DNA of 9,412 nt, taken from Chloroflexota bacterium (GTDB lineage: Bacteria > Chloroflexota > Anaerolineae > Anaerolineales > UBA4823). The stretch spans positions 1 to 9,412 of the forward strand of contig JAJZSS010000035.1 in the NCBI GenBank assembly GCA_021849525.1. Direction: 5' to 3'. Made by a program: the position numbers and the translations under genes. The notes under the pieces are model-generated. The model made no database searches. It was not told where the DNA came from and worked only from the letters and a program-made list of their open reading frames with translations. Below, in pieces: positions 1-7,355 of the stretch; positions within the stretch are counted from its first letter, which is position 1, and every line of letters begins with the position of its first letter.

Positions 1-641
1 CCGATCTGTCCTTCGTAGTCGCGGGCGATCTTGATCAGCGCCCCGTCGTAGTTCTCGATCAAGCCCTCGGTCAGGACGCGGTAATACTGCCCGCCCTGCT
101 CATCAGGCCGGCGTTTTTCCATCAGCCGCGGTTCCAGGCTGCTGATCTTGAGATCCCCATTGGGGTCGGGGATGCGCATCTGCAGGATGCGCCCGTCGCC
201 ATCGATATCGGCTTCGTGCAAGCCTTCGTCCTTTTCCAGGTAGGGGTACGGGCGCACGCCGGAGCGCAGGTAGCGTGGCTTATCCGCCAGGGCCAGCTCG
301 GCCCCGTCCGGGTTCAGACGCGGGGCGATGTAAAACGTGACCGTGTTCAGCAGGCGAGTCAGGCGTTCGTCGCTGCCGAAACCGCTCAGCAGGGTGTGCG
401 CCAGCATCAGCGCTGTGGTCGTCCCGGCCACCTCGGTGGCGTGGATATTGGCGTCGATCCAGATGGCGGGTTTTTCGCTGTCCGCCCCGCTGCGCGGATT
501 GGTAATGGTCAGCAGCCAGATGGGTCTTTTCTCGTAGCTTTTGCCAAGCTGCGTTAATTTCAGGATTTTGGGAAACGCAGCAGCCCATTCACGCAGGCTG
601 CTTTCCAGGTCGGCGTTGCTGAAGTAGCGGTTGAAATCCAT
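1..641 (-). CDS. M14-family zinc carboxypeptidase, N-terminal 213 codons (runs off the left edge)
   Basis: This is a metallocarboxypeptidase that should remove C-terminal residues from peptides. Visible motifs are the zinc-binding HxxE at residues 67-70 (HATE) and the substrate-binding R108-L-N110-P-D-G, both classic for peptidase family M14. The third zinc ligand (His) and the catalytic Glu would lie beyond the left edge. Residues 145-150 read DIDGDG and are followed by LQMRIPDPNG. This acidic insert is common in one bacterial branch of M14 and looks like a calcium-type loop. There is no signal peptide: the protein starts MDFNRYF and reads as cytoplasmic or non-classically exported. The start is set by AAGGAGG six nt upstream of the ATG. 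The gene follows the glucosidase on the same strand after 181 nt and probably has its own promoter. The family call is firm; the substrate is unknown. Confidence 0.9.
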   Translation of the reverse strand, partial: MDFNRYFSNADLESSLREWAAAFPKILKLTQLGKSYEKRPIWLLTITNPRSGADSEKPAIWIDANIHATEVAGTTTALMLAHTLLSGFGSDERLTRLLNTVTFYIAPRLNPDGAELALADKPRYLRSGVRPYPYLEKDEGLHEADIDGDGRILQMRIPDPNGDLKISSLEPRLMEKRRPDEQGGQYYRVLTEGLIENYDGALIKIARDYEGQI

Positions 642-669
642 GCGGCCTCCTTGTTGGTGGGACAGTTAT

Positions 670-698
670 ATTGTACGCAGAAACGCGATTTTTGGTGA
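670..698 (-). promoter_or_regulatory. Candidate promoter of the M14 carboxypeptidase
   Basis: Read on the minus strand, TACAAT (675-670, five of six matches to the sigma-70 -10 box) lies 17 nt after TCACCA (698-693, a weak -35 with three matches). The predicted start of transcription falls about 15-20 nt before the AAGGAGG ribosome binding site. Only the -10 box is convincing. Confidence 0.4.
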
Positions 699-710
699 GG
701 GAGGCGTACA
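672..710. repeat. 7-bp inverted repeat overlapping the carboxypeptidase -10 box
   Basis: TGTACGC (672-678) and GCGTACA (704-710) are perfect inverted arms separated by 25 nt. The left arm covers most of the candidate -10 box of the carboxypeptidase. It could be a two-site operator. The arms are short enough to be chance, and no matching regulator is visible in the window. Confidence 0.3.
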
Positions 711-731
711 GAAATTGCTACCAGCTGCCCT

Positions 732-815
732 CTACCGCCTGTAAGGGCTGCGCAGGATTTCCACGCGATGAAAGCTGCTGTGTTCGTGGGCTTTGATGTA
801 GGCAGGGGTGATCAT
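732..815 (-). pseudogene. Truncated remnant of a small CGCFYC-type zinc-ribbon protein
   Basis: A 27-codon frame begins MITPAYIKAHEHSSF and continues HRVEILRSPYRR before a TAG stop. The first 23 residues resemble the start of a widespread uncharacterised bacterial protein of roughly 75-80 residues, whose pattern is YIKAHEHS-x-x-HRxEIL-x-SE followed by a CGCFYC zinc knuckle. Here the match stops just before the knuckle. I found no CGCFYC-like continuation in the other minus-strand frames between 732 and 642, so the back part seems deleted rather than frameshifted. The ATG lies 7 nt after the glucosidase stop, and the only upstream purine run is GGGGGA inside the end of that gene. The resemblance is from memory; the frame could instead be a genuine tiny gene or chance. 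Confidence 0.4.
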
Positions 816-822
816 TGAATAG

Positions 823-3300
823 CTATTCCCCCAGTAAGATAATCTCCTGGAATCCCTCTGGGACGCGCAGCACGCCCTCCACCACCGGCCGCTCTTCGCC
901 GTCCACGCGAGCCCGCACCGGCTGCCAGCCGCCTTTGCAGATCAGCACCATTTCGCCTTCACCGTAAGGATAGGTTCCCATACTCTTGCGGCTCAATGCC
1001 CAGGCGCCGCCAACGGCTTCGAGCGTGAATTCATCCAGCCGCCAGGGGGCATCCTGCGGGCCATCCCCGGCGTCTGTATACCACTTGCCCTGTGCGCTGC
1101 CGCTGGAATCGGGGGTGATCTCCAGGCCGGGCTGGCAGCCGGCGCCTTCCGCCACGTCCACCGGCAGGATGCTCCCTGCCCGCACCAGCAGGGGGATGTT
1201 TTCCAGCCGCGCTGCCAGGCGCACCTGGGCCGGGCCTTTGTGCAGCGCCCCGGTCCAATAATCGCGCCACTCCCCGGCGGGCAGCACCAGGCTGCGCTCC
1301 AGCTGCCCGGGCTCAAGCACCGGCGCCGCCAGCAGCGCGCCGCCCAGCAGGAAGGCATCGCCCACCTCCCACAGCCGCCGCTCGCCGGGCGCATCCCAGA
1401 ACAGCGGTCGCACCAGCGGCCAGCCGGTCTGGCTGGCTTCGTAGGCCAGGGTGTAGAGATAAGGCAGCAGGCGGTAGCGCAGGCGCAGGCTTTCACCGAC
1501 CAGGGTGGTAGTGGGCTCGCCGTACACCCAGGGCTCGCGGCGGTCCGTGCTGCGCGCCGAATGCCCGCGAAAGAAGGGCAGCAGGCTGGCCAGCTGGAAG
1601 CCGCGCAGGAACAGCTCGGCGTCCGGGTTGCCGTCAAAGCCCCCGATATCCGGCCCGGAGTAAGGCCAGCCGCACAGGCCCTGCCCCAGCACGGTCAGCA
1701 GCCCGGCCCGCAGCATCCCCCAGCTCGATTCGGCGTCCGCCGTCCAGGCCCAGGCATAGCGCGGCGAGCCGACCCAGCCAGAGCGGGACAGCAGCCACGG
1801 GCGGCGTTCGGGAGCCAGTTTCTGCAGACCCTCATACCCGGCGCGGTTCATTAGCAGCCCGTAAAGGTTGTGCGCCTGGCGGTGGTCGCCGCCCTGGCCT
1901 TCCAGGATATGGCGCACATCTGGCGGCAGGCTGGGATCGCCCATCCCCACAAAGGCCGCCGGCTCGTTCATGTCGTGCCAGATGCCCGCCACGCCCTGCT
2001 CCAGCAGGACGGCGTACTGCTCGCTCCACCAGCGCCGCACGGCAGGATTGGTGAAATCCGGGAAGCACGATTCGCCGGGCCAGACCACCCCCGTGTAGAC
2101 TGAGCCATCCGGGCAGGCCGCGAAGTAACCGTTCTCCAGCGCCTCCTGGTAGAGCGGGTAATCGGGATCGCGCTTCACCCCGGGGTCAATAATCGTCACC
2201 AGCTTCACCCCGTCTTCAGACTGCAGGTCGGCAGTCAGCTGCTTAAGGTCGGGAAAGCGCTCCTGGTCGACGGTGAAAACCCGGAAGCCGTCCATATAAT
2301 CGATATCCAGGTGGATGGCGCTGAGCGGCCAGCCGCGCTGGCGAAAGCCTGCCATCACCGCCCGCACATCGGCTTCGTTCTCGTACCCCCAGCGCGACTG
2401 GTGGTAGCCCAGCGCCCAGCGGGGTGGGAGCGGAGCGCGCCCGGTCAATTGTGTGTAGCGCTCCAGCGCCTGCGCCGGCGGGCCGGGGATGAAATAATAG
2501 CGCAGCCGCCCGCCGCTGAACCAGGCCTGGGCTACGCCGGGAGCCACACCGGGCGAGGAATCTGAATCGAAATCAATCTGTGCCGGGAAGCTGTTTTCGT
2601 AAAACAGCAGGTAGCCGGAATTGGCCTGCAGGGTGTAATACACCGGCAGCGGGGCGTAGATTGGCTGGTCGCCCGGGCCGTAGGCGCCGCCGGGGTCGGT
2701 ATTCCACAGCCGGAAGCTTCCGCCGCACAGGTTGAGGGGACCGCTTTGCTCGCCCAGCCCGTACAGGCAGGTTTCCGGTGCCAGGCTGGCCCGCTCCAGC
2801 CAGGCAGGGCCAGGGTATTCACTATCGTATAAAGAGCGCAGCGGCGCGGCCATGTGCAGGATTGGCTTTTCTGCCGCATTCGCTGCAGCGCGGTTTAGAT
2901 GGCGGAAATCCGCTGCCCCCGAGCGATCCAGGAACACCGCGATCTCCGGGCTGGTCAGCTGCCAGCCGGCGTAGGTTTCTTTGATCTCCAGCTGTGGGGT
3001 GGGCCATTCCTGGCGGGCGATGGCATAAGGTGGGATGGGCGTCCCGGGTCCCCAGTCCAGGCGCACGATCCCTGGGCCCAGATAATCCACCCGCAGCTCG
3101 GCGTGTTCGTAGTGCAGGGTCAGGCCGGTAGCATCCGGCTCGCCGCGCAGCAGGCTGCCGGGGATCAGGATACTATCCGATGGGTGCGGTTCAGGCATTG
3201 TGCGGCGTAACAGCCGCTGCAGGCTGTGGCGGGCGGTCAGGAATACAACCCGCAGACCGGTAAAACGGATGGCGCGCAGGGCAGTGGAGAGGTTTGGCAT
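823..3300 (-). CDS. Glycoside hydrolase family 31 alpha-glucosidase
   Basis: This 825-residue enzyme hydrolyses terminal alpha-glucosidic bonds, probably of malto-oligosaccharides or related sugars, with retention of configuration. The order is an N-terminal beta-sandwich (about 45-285), the GH31 barrel starting at RWALGYHQSRWGY (294-306), and C-terminal beta domains after about 640. The nucleophile is D443 in WHDMNEP, the family signature. The acid/base is D522 in WTADAESSW, where most relatives read WTGD. Substrate-site motifs LDIDYMDGF (331-339), GPDIGGF (549-555) and FFRGHS (576-581) are present. No signal peptide is visible; residues 1-34 are a basic stretch, so the enzyme is probably cytoplasmic. 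The ATG at 3300 has a modest GGGGGA upstream; Met35 is a possible later start. It is the third gene of the ATPase operon, 25 nt after the Fic-like gene. The family is certain; xylosidase or other specificity cannot be excluded. Confidence 0.95.
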   Translation of the reverse strand: MPNLSTALRAIRFTGLRVVFLTARHSLQRLLRRTMPEPHPSDSILIPGSLLRGEPDATGLTLHYEHAELRVDYLGPGIVRLDWGPGTPIPPYAIARQEWPTPQLEIKETYAGWQLTSPEIAVFLDRSGAADFRHLNRAAANAAEKPILHMAAPLRSLYDSEYPGPAWLERASLAPETCLYGLGEQSGPLNLCGGSFRLWNTDPGGAYGPGDQPIYAPLPVYYTLQANSGYLLFYENSFPAQIDFDSDSSPGVAPGVAQAWFSGGRLRYYFIPGPPAQALERYTQLTGRAPLPPRWALGYHQSRWGYENEADVRAVMAGFRQRGWPLSAIHLDIDYMDGFRVFTVDQERFPDLKQLTADLQSEDGVKLVTIIDPGVKRDPDYPLYQEALENGYFAACPDGSVYTGVVWPGESCFPDFTNPAVRRWWSEQYAVLLEQGVAGIWHDMNEPAAFVGMGDPSLPPDVRHILEGQGGDHRQAHNLYGLLMNRAGYEGLQKLAPERRPWLLSRSGWVGSPRYAWAWTADAESSWGMLRAGLLTVLGQGLCGWPYSGPDIGGFDGNPDAELFLRGFQLASLLPFFRGHSARSTDRREPWVYGEPTTTLVGESLRLRYRLLPYLYTLAYEASQTGWPLVRPLFWDAPGERRLWEVGDAFLLGGALLAAPVLEPGQLERSLVLPAGEWRDYWTGALHKGPAQVRLAARLENIPLLVRAGSILPVDVAEGAGCQPGLEITPDSSGSAQGKWYTDAGDGPQDAPWRLDEFTLEAVGGAWALSRKSMGTYPYGEGEMVLICKGGWQPVRARVDGEERPVVEGVLRVPEGFQEIILLGE

Positions 3301-3325
3301 GGTGGTTCCCCCGAGATGGTCTGGT

Positions 3326-4324
3326 TCAGTCGTCTTGTTCGACCAGCTGTTGAAAATTTGTTCTCAGCCCGCCTGACATTTTGTAGCGCGCCCCGGCTTT
3401 CACCAGCCAGCCCTGCTGCAGCCAGCTTTCCAGCAGCTCGCCGGCAGCTTTGGGCGGTACGCCCAGGATGCGCCTCACATCTTTGACCGAAATTTCGGCT
3501 TGCGCCGCGAGCAGGCGCAGCACCCGCCGGGCACGGGCATCCGGGCGGGGCAGTGTCTCATCCGTATCCGCTGGCGCTATTGGAGCTGGGTTAAGCTGGC
3601 TGGCCTGCAGGGCGGCTTCGGCGTACGCTGCCGCCAGGCGGGCAGTGAAATATTCCAGCCAGGGGGTTGCTTCATCCAGCGCCGCGGCTGCCTGGTAGGC
3701 GGGCAGGTCAGCGGCGAAGGATTCTTCCAGGGCGGCGGTGCGCTGCAGCGGATAACCGCTGCGCGCCAGCACCCAGTCTGCCAGCATGCGTCCCAGCCGG
3801 GCGTTGAAATCGGCGAAGGGTTGGCTGGCATTGATCTCGAACTGCGCCATCCCCGCCAGCAGGGCGGGTGGCACATCTGGGGTTTGTTCCTGGCTCAGCC
3901 AGCTCAATAAGGGATCGATGCGTCCGGGGATGGCAGGATCGGGGCGGAATTTGGAGGGTCTGGATTTGCGCCCGGAGGCAAGGATAGCATGCAGCCGGCA
4001 CAGGTTTTTCTCGTCCAGCGGGCTCTCGGCTTCTGCCCAGGCTTCGATCTGCTCCAGCGCCTGGTAAGCACGCTTTAATTGCCGGATTTCCCCCTCCCGG
4101 CCGGGCAGTTTTCGCCCGTCGATCAGCACCTCCGCCGCCTCATCAGCGTTCAAGCCGTAGCCATCCAGCCAGGCTGTGAAGTGGGCTGCCCGCACCCGGG
4201 CTCGCAGGCGCAGCCGCTCGGCTTGCAGGCTGGAGATTGCCAGGCTGGCGATCTGGGCGCGCCCCTGGTCGATCGCCTGGAGCGCCTGTTGGATTGAGGC
4301 AGTGATCTCGAACGGCTGGGCCAC
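3326..4324 (-). CDS. Degenerate Fic-fold protein with C-terminal winged helix
   Basis: This is a 332-residue protein of Fic/DOC layout. Active Fic enzymes transfer AMP or similar groups to target hydroxyls using HPFx[DE]GNGRxxR. Here the matching segment is QPFADFNARLGR (168-179): the catalytic His is Gln168, both loop glycines are Phe173 and Ala175, while Pro-Phe, Asp172, Asn174, Arg176 and Arg179 remain. The N-terminal helix carries TAWLDG (50-55), which resembles the inhibitory motif [ST]xxxE[GN] with Asp for Glu. The flap before the motif is short. Residues about 262-316 form a winged helix like those of many Fic proteins. Transfer chemistry by the known route is unlikely; a binding or DNA-linked regulatory role is inferred. 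The start is GTG, 19 nt after the ATPase stop, with AAGG too close for a normal ribosome binding site, so translation may be coupled. No in-frame ATG lies between the ATPase stop and this GTG. Confidence 0.75.
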   Translation of the reverse strand: MAQPFEITASIQQALQAIDQGRAQIASLAISSLQAERLRLRARVRAAHFTAWLDGYGLNADEAAEVLIDGRKLPGREGEIRQLKRAYQALEQIEAWAEAESPLDEKNLCRLHAILASGRKSRPSKFRPDPAIPGRIDPLLSWLSQEQTPDVPPALLAGMAQFEINASQPFADFNARLGRMLADWVLARSGYPLQRTAALEESFAADLPAYQAAAALDEATPWLEYFTARLAAAYAEAALQASQLNPAPIAPADTDETLPRPDARARRVLRLLAAQAEISVKDVRRILGVPPKAAGELLESWLQQGWLVKAGARYKMSGGLRTNFQQLVEQDD

Positions 4325-4343
4325 AACCTTAGTATACCAAAAC

Positions 4344-5630
4344 TTACTCGACGAAATATGCCCGGCACGCCTCGTCGATTAATGCCTTGTCCAGGTGCAT
4401 CGGTGCGCAGTCGTATTCGCACAGCGCCTGCACGGTGCGCAGAATATCCCGGATATGGACGAACTGCATCACCCGCCCGTGCTTGTGATACCAGTTTTGC
4501 ACCAGGTGGATGAACAGATCTTTATCGATCGCCACGCTGAAATCACGGCAGTATTTGACGAATGCCTGGAAGAACAGGCGCTCGTCGGGGCTTCTTACCT
4601 CGACTTTGAGCTGGATCCGGCGCAGGAAAGCCTCATCCACCAGCTCGTTGGGGTCCAGGTTGGTGGAAAAGACCAGCAGCATGCGGAAGGGCACCACGAT
4701 CGTCTGCCCGGTTTGCAGGCGCAGGAAATCGGCCCGGCTCTCCAGGGGTACAATCCAGCGGTTGAGCAGCTTGCTGGGGGTCACCTGCTGGCGGCCGAAG
4801 TCGTCGATCAGGAACATGCCCCCGTTGGCCTTCATCTGCAGGGGGGCTTCGTAAATCTTGGCAATCGGGTCGAAGCGCAGGTCGAGGGCTTCCATATTGA
4901 GCTCACCGCCGGCCATCACCGCCGGGCGTTCGAACAGCCCCCAGCGCCGGTCGATGCGGCTGATCCCACTGGCGCGTCCGTTCTCGGGGGTGACCTGGCG
5001 GTGGATCAGCCGGTCGTGGATCTGGATGATCTGCCCGCCGGCAGTGATGGCGTATGGCAGCCAGATCGGGTCGCTCCCGCCGATCAGTCCGGCAATTGCC
5101 TGGGCGATGGTGGTCTTGCCATTGCCCGGCGGGCCATAGATAAATAATGAAGAACCCGAATTAATTGCCGGACCGACCCGGCGGTGAAAATCGGCGGGTA
5201 AGATCAGCTGGCGCAGGGCATCAATGGTTTGCTGGGAGTTCACCGAGCGGCGCACCTGGGTTTGTAACTCGATCCCCTCGTTATAATCCTGGATCGGTAC
5301 CGGCACCGGGCCGATGTACTGGCTGCGCTCGAACGAATCACGTGCCCGCTGCTCGCCGGCCTGGGTGAGGGTGTAGATGTACGCCAGACGGCCCAGGTCG
5401 CCGCTGGCTTTCGAGACTTCGGCCAGATGCTCTTTTTGCATCCACAGTAATAAGCTGTCGATAATCCGGCTGGAGATCTTCAACACATCTGTAAAACGCG
5501 TCAGAGAGACGTTTCCTTCATTAAATAACAGGCGGAAGATCAAATCGATCACGATGCTCTGTGGAATTTTCAGATCTTCAACTTTATCTGGCTCCATCAG
5601 GAGATGCTTAAGCGGTTGGGTATCGAGCAT
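4344..5630 (-). CDS. AAA+ ATPase with N-terminal winged-helix domain
   Basis: This is a 428-residue AAA+ protein of a conserved but functionally unassigned family. Residues about 22-100 form a winged helix, ending with a YIYTLTQAGEQRA wing. A linker with YIGPVPVPI follows, then the ATPase core: Walker A GPPGNGKT (166-173), Walker B FLIDD (273-277), sensor 1 at Asn324 in FSTNLDP, and an arginine-finger candidate in EAFLRR (333-338). The stretches VMAGGELNMEALDL and QMKANGGMFLIDDFGRQ are hallmarks of the family as I recall it. The core is complete, so ATP hydrolysis is expected, probably as a ring. There are no membrane segments. The ATG at 5630 has GGGGAG eight nt upstream. It is the first gene of the operon with the Fic-like protein and the glucosidase. 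The partner or substrate remodelled by this ATPase is unknown. Confidence 0.85.
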   Translation of the reverse strand: MLDTQPLKHLLMEPDKVEDLKIPQSIVIDLIFRLLFNEGNVSLTRFTDVLKISSRIIDSLLLWMQKEHLAEVSKASGDLGRLAYIYTLTQAGEQRARDSFERSQYIGPVPVPIQDYNEGIELQTQVRRSVNSQQTIDALRQLILPADFHRRVGPAINSGSSLFIYGPPGNGKTTIAQAIAGLIGGSDPIWLPYAITAGGQIIQIHDRLIHRQVTPENGRASGISRIDRRWGLFERPAVMAGGELNMEALDLRFDPIAKIYEAPLQMKANGGMFLIDDFGRQQVTPSKLLNRWIVPLESRADFLRLQTGQTIVVPFRMLLVFSTNLDPNELVDEAFLRRIQLKVEVRSPDERLFFQAFVKYCRDFSVAIDKDLFIHLVQNWYHKHGRVMQFVHIRDILRTVQALCEYDCAPMHLDKALIDEACRAYFVE

Positions 5631-5814
5631 AAATCTTTCTCCCCGGGGATTTCTGCGGGCGCTCAGACCAGCAGGTGTACGATTATTCTATCTGCTATCC
5701 TGCCCTTCCCGGCACACATTTTTGATAGGCTACAGGCTTGCGAAGTACGTAACAAAAAATTTCGGCAGCGCACCAGGTCGCCGGGAGCAGTGTTTTGGTT
5801 TTATAATCTGAGCC
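5631..5814. promoter_or_regulatory. Divergent promoter region between the ATPase operon and the glycosyltransferase
   Basis: This 184-nt gap must hold the start signals for both directions. Rightward, TATAAT at 5802-5807 is a perfect -10 box, but no -35 is recognisable 16-18 nt before it. Leftward, TAGAAT (5690-5685) is a possible -10 for the ATPase operon, again without a clear -35, giving a leader of about 50 nt. The palindrome CCCCGGGG (5641-5648) overlaps the ATPase ribosome binding site on the minus strand. Confidence 0.5.
5802..5807 (+). promoter_or_regulatory. -10 box giving a leaderless glycosyltransferase transcript
   Basis: TATAAT ends 7 nt before the ATG at 5815, so transcription should start at or next to the first base of the start codon. 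No purine-rich ribosome binding site lies between them. The -35 position reads CGCCGG and does not match consensus. Confidence 0.5.
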
Positions 5815-7302
5815 ATGCACGTTGCATATGCTCGAAAGCTGGTCGTTCCCTTCGCCGGTGCGGCCTTGTTCTGTGGTCTGCTGTTTTTGTTCTACCCCTA
5901 CCGCACTACCTTCCAGTTTGATACCGATGAAGGCGTCAACCTGATCAAAGCCCGGCTGGTGGAGCGCGGCTGCCAGCTCTACAGCGAGGTCTGGAGCGAC
6001 CAGCCGCCGGTCTTCACCCTGTCTCTGGCGCGCCTCTTCCCCTGGATGCAGGACGACCTGAATGCCGCCCGCCACCTCGTCCTGGCCTTCGCCGGTCTGC
6101 TCGCCGCCAGCCTGGCATTCGTTGTGCAGCGGGTGTGGGGCGGCTGGCAGGCTTTGCTGGCGGTGTTCTTACTCCTGCTCACGCCCTTCGTCCCGGCGCT
6201 CTCTGTCTCGGTGATGATCGGCCTGCCCGCCCTCGCCCTGGCGTTCGCTTCCCTCGCAATCCTGATGCACTGGCATTCCCGCCCACACCCCATCTGGCTG
6301 CTGCTCTCGGGAGCTCTATTGGGCTATTCGGTCATGACCAAGCTGTTTACCGGCTTCCTTGTGCCAGTCTTCCAGGTTGGGATCATCCTTGCTGCAGGGC
6401 AGGCCGCGAGTTTCAAGCTGCAGGCAGCGCTTAAGCCATTACTGCTGTGGAGTCTGGCTTTTTTCCTGGTACTTGCCGGGATCTGCCTGAATGTCATTGG
6501 TCCCGCGCAAATGCTGGAGCTGATCTTGCCGCATCTCGAAGCCGGGATGAGCAATTATTACCAGGGTTACCAGGAAGAATACTCACGCTTCGAGCTGCTG
6601 GCCGGGGCGCTGCCCATCTTCGGCCTGGCGCTGCTCGGCGCCTGGAGCGCGCTGCGCCGCCGGCAGTGGCTGGCGCTGTATTTGATGGTTTGGCTGCTGG
6701 GTGGGCTGGGATTTTTCGTCCTGGTCTCACCTGCCTGGTACCACCACACTCTGCTGCTCACCCTGCCGGCAGTTTGCCTGGCGGCCGGCGGCCTGGGGGA
6801 GGCGTTTGGTGGGCTGGCCCGCCTTTTCCACCGCCAGAAGATCTCCCTGGCGCAGGTCACAACCACTGTCGCCGGCCTGGGACTGGTGGTGGTACTGCTG
6901 TGGCAGCGCCTGCCGCCCGTGTGGGAGGAGTTCGATCACCAGCCGTATTTCATCGCCCTGCAGTCAGCCCAGCCCGCCAGCGAGCAGGTCATCCTGGATG
7001 AAATTACCCCTTTCGGGGCGCAGATCCAGTGGATGTTCACCGACCTGCCCATGTTCGCCTTTCAATCCGATATCCTGGTTCCTCCCGAGCTGGCGGTGCT
7101 CACCTCCAAGCGCCTGGCCAGCGGTGAGCTTCCCCAGGCTGAGATCACCCGCCTGGTCACCGAATACCGCCCGGAGATCATCCTGCTGGGGCGGTTTGAG
7201 TATCCCGGATTGGAGGCGCTGCTCAGTGCAGATTACAGACTGTACAGCAGCCACCTCGACACCCTCCTTTACCTGCGCGCCGACCTGAAAGACCTGGAAT
7301 AA
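5815..7302 (+). CDS. GT-C fold membrane glycosyltransferase, GT39/ArnT-like
   Basis: This is a 495-residue polytopic membrane protein that should move a sugar from a lipid-linked donor to a protein, lipid or glycan on the outer face. A first membrane helix (about 9-27) is followed by the outward loop FDTDEG (35-40) and LYSEVWSDQPP (55-65). Both match the acidic catalytic loop and the xPP motif of dolichyl/undecaprenyl-phosphate sugar transferases. About ten further hydrophobic segments follow (near 87-105, 110-127, 131-150, 158-177, 179-194, 206-227, 262-280, 286-304, 308-325, 349-363), then a soluble tail of about 130 residues. The ATG is the only good start: an in-frame TGA lies at 5809-5811, and no other start precedes the first helix. 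There is no ribosome binding site, in keeping with a leaderless mRNA. The gene stands alone, divergent from the ATPase operon. Its acceptor cannot be told. Confidence 0.8.
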   Translation: MHVAYARKLVVPFAGAALFCGLLFLFYPYRTTFQFDTDEGVNLIKARLVERGCQLYSEVWSDQPPVFTLSLARLFPWMQDDLNAARHLVLAFAGLLAASLAFVVQRVWGGWQALLAVFLLLLTPFVPALSVSVMIGLPALALAFASLAILMHWHSRPHPIWLLLSGALLGYSVMTKLFTGFLVPVFQVGIILAAGQAASFKLQAALKPLLLWSLAFFLVLAGICLNVIGPAQMLELILPHLEAGMSNYYQGYQEEYSRFELLAGALPIFGLALLGAWSALRRRQWLALYLMVWLLGGLGFFVLVSPAWYHHTLLLTLPAVCLAAGGLGEAFGGLARLFHRQKISLAQVTTTVAGLGLVVVLLWQRLPPVWEEFDHQPYFIALQSAQPASEQVILDEITPFGAQIQWMFTDLPMFAFQSDILVPPELAVLTSKRLASGELPQAEITRLVTEYRPEIILLGRFEYPGLEALLSADYRLYSSHLDTLLYLRADLKDLE

Positions 7303-7355
7303 CGGGGGAACGTGGCCCGGTTTCGCCTGCCGCCAGAGAAACCCGATACTGGTCA

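Noticed and set aside
993..1637. A 214-codon minus-strand frame within the glucosidase
   Set aside because: It is Cys/Trp/Ala/Arg-rich, out of frame with the GH31 gene and overlapped by its conserved motifs.
1240..1854. A 204-codon plus-strand open frame opposite the glucosidase gene
   Set aside because: It is rich in Ala, Gln, Arg and Pro with no recognisable domain, as expected for the antisense frame of a GC-rich gene.
4395..5147. A 250-codon open frame on the plus strand opposite the ATPase gene
   Set aside because: It mirrors the codon pattern of the minus-strand AAA+ gene, has no family motif and no ribosome binding site; the minus-strand protein has complete Walker and sensor motifs.
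7319..7345. GGTTTC/GAAACC hairpin after the glycosyltransferase stop as a terminator
   Set aside because: The stem is only 6 bp with a 13-nt loop and no T-run follows, so it was not called a terminator.
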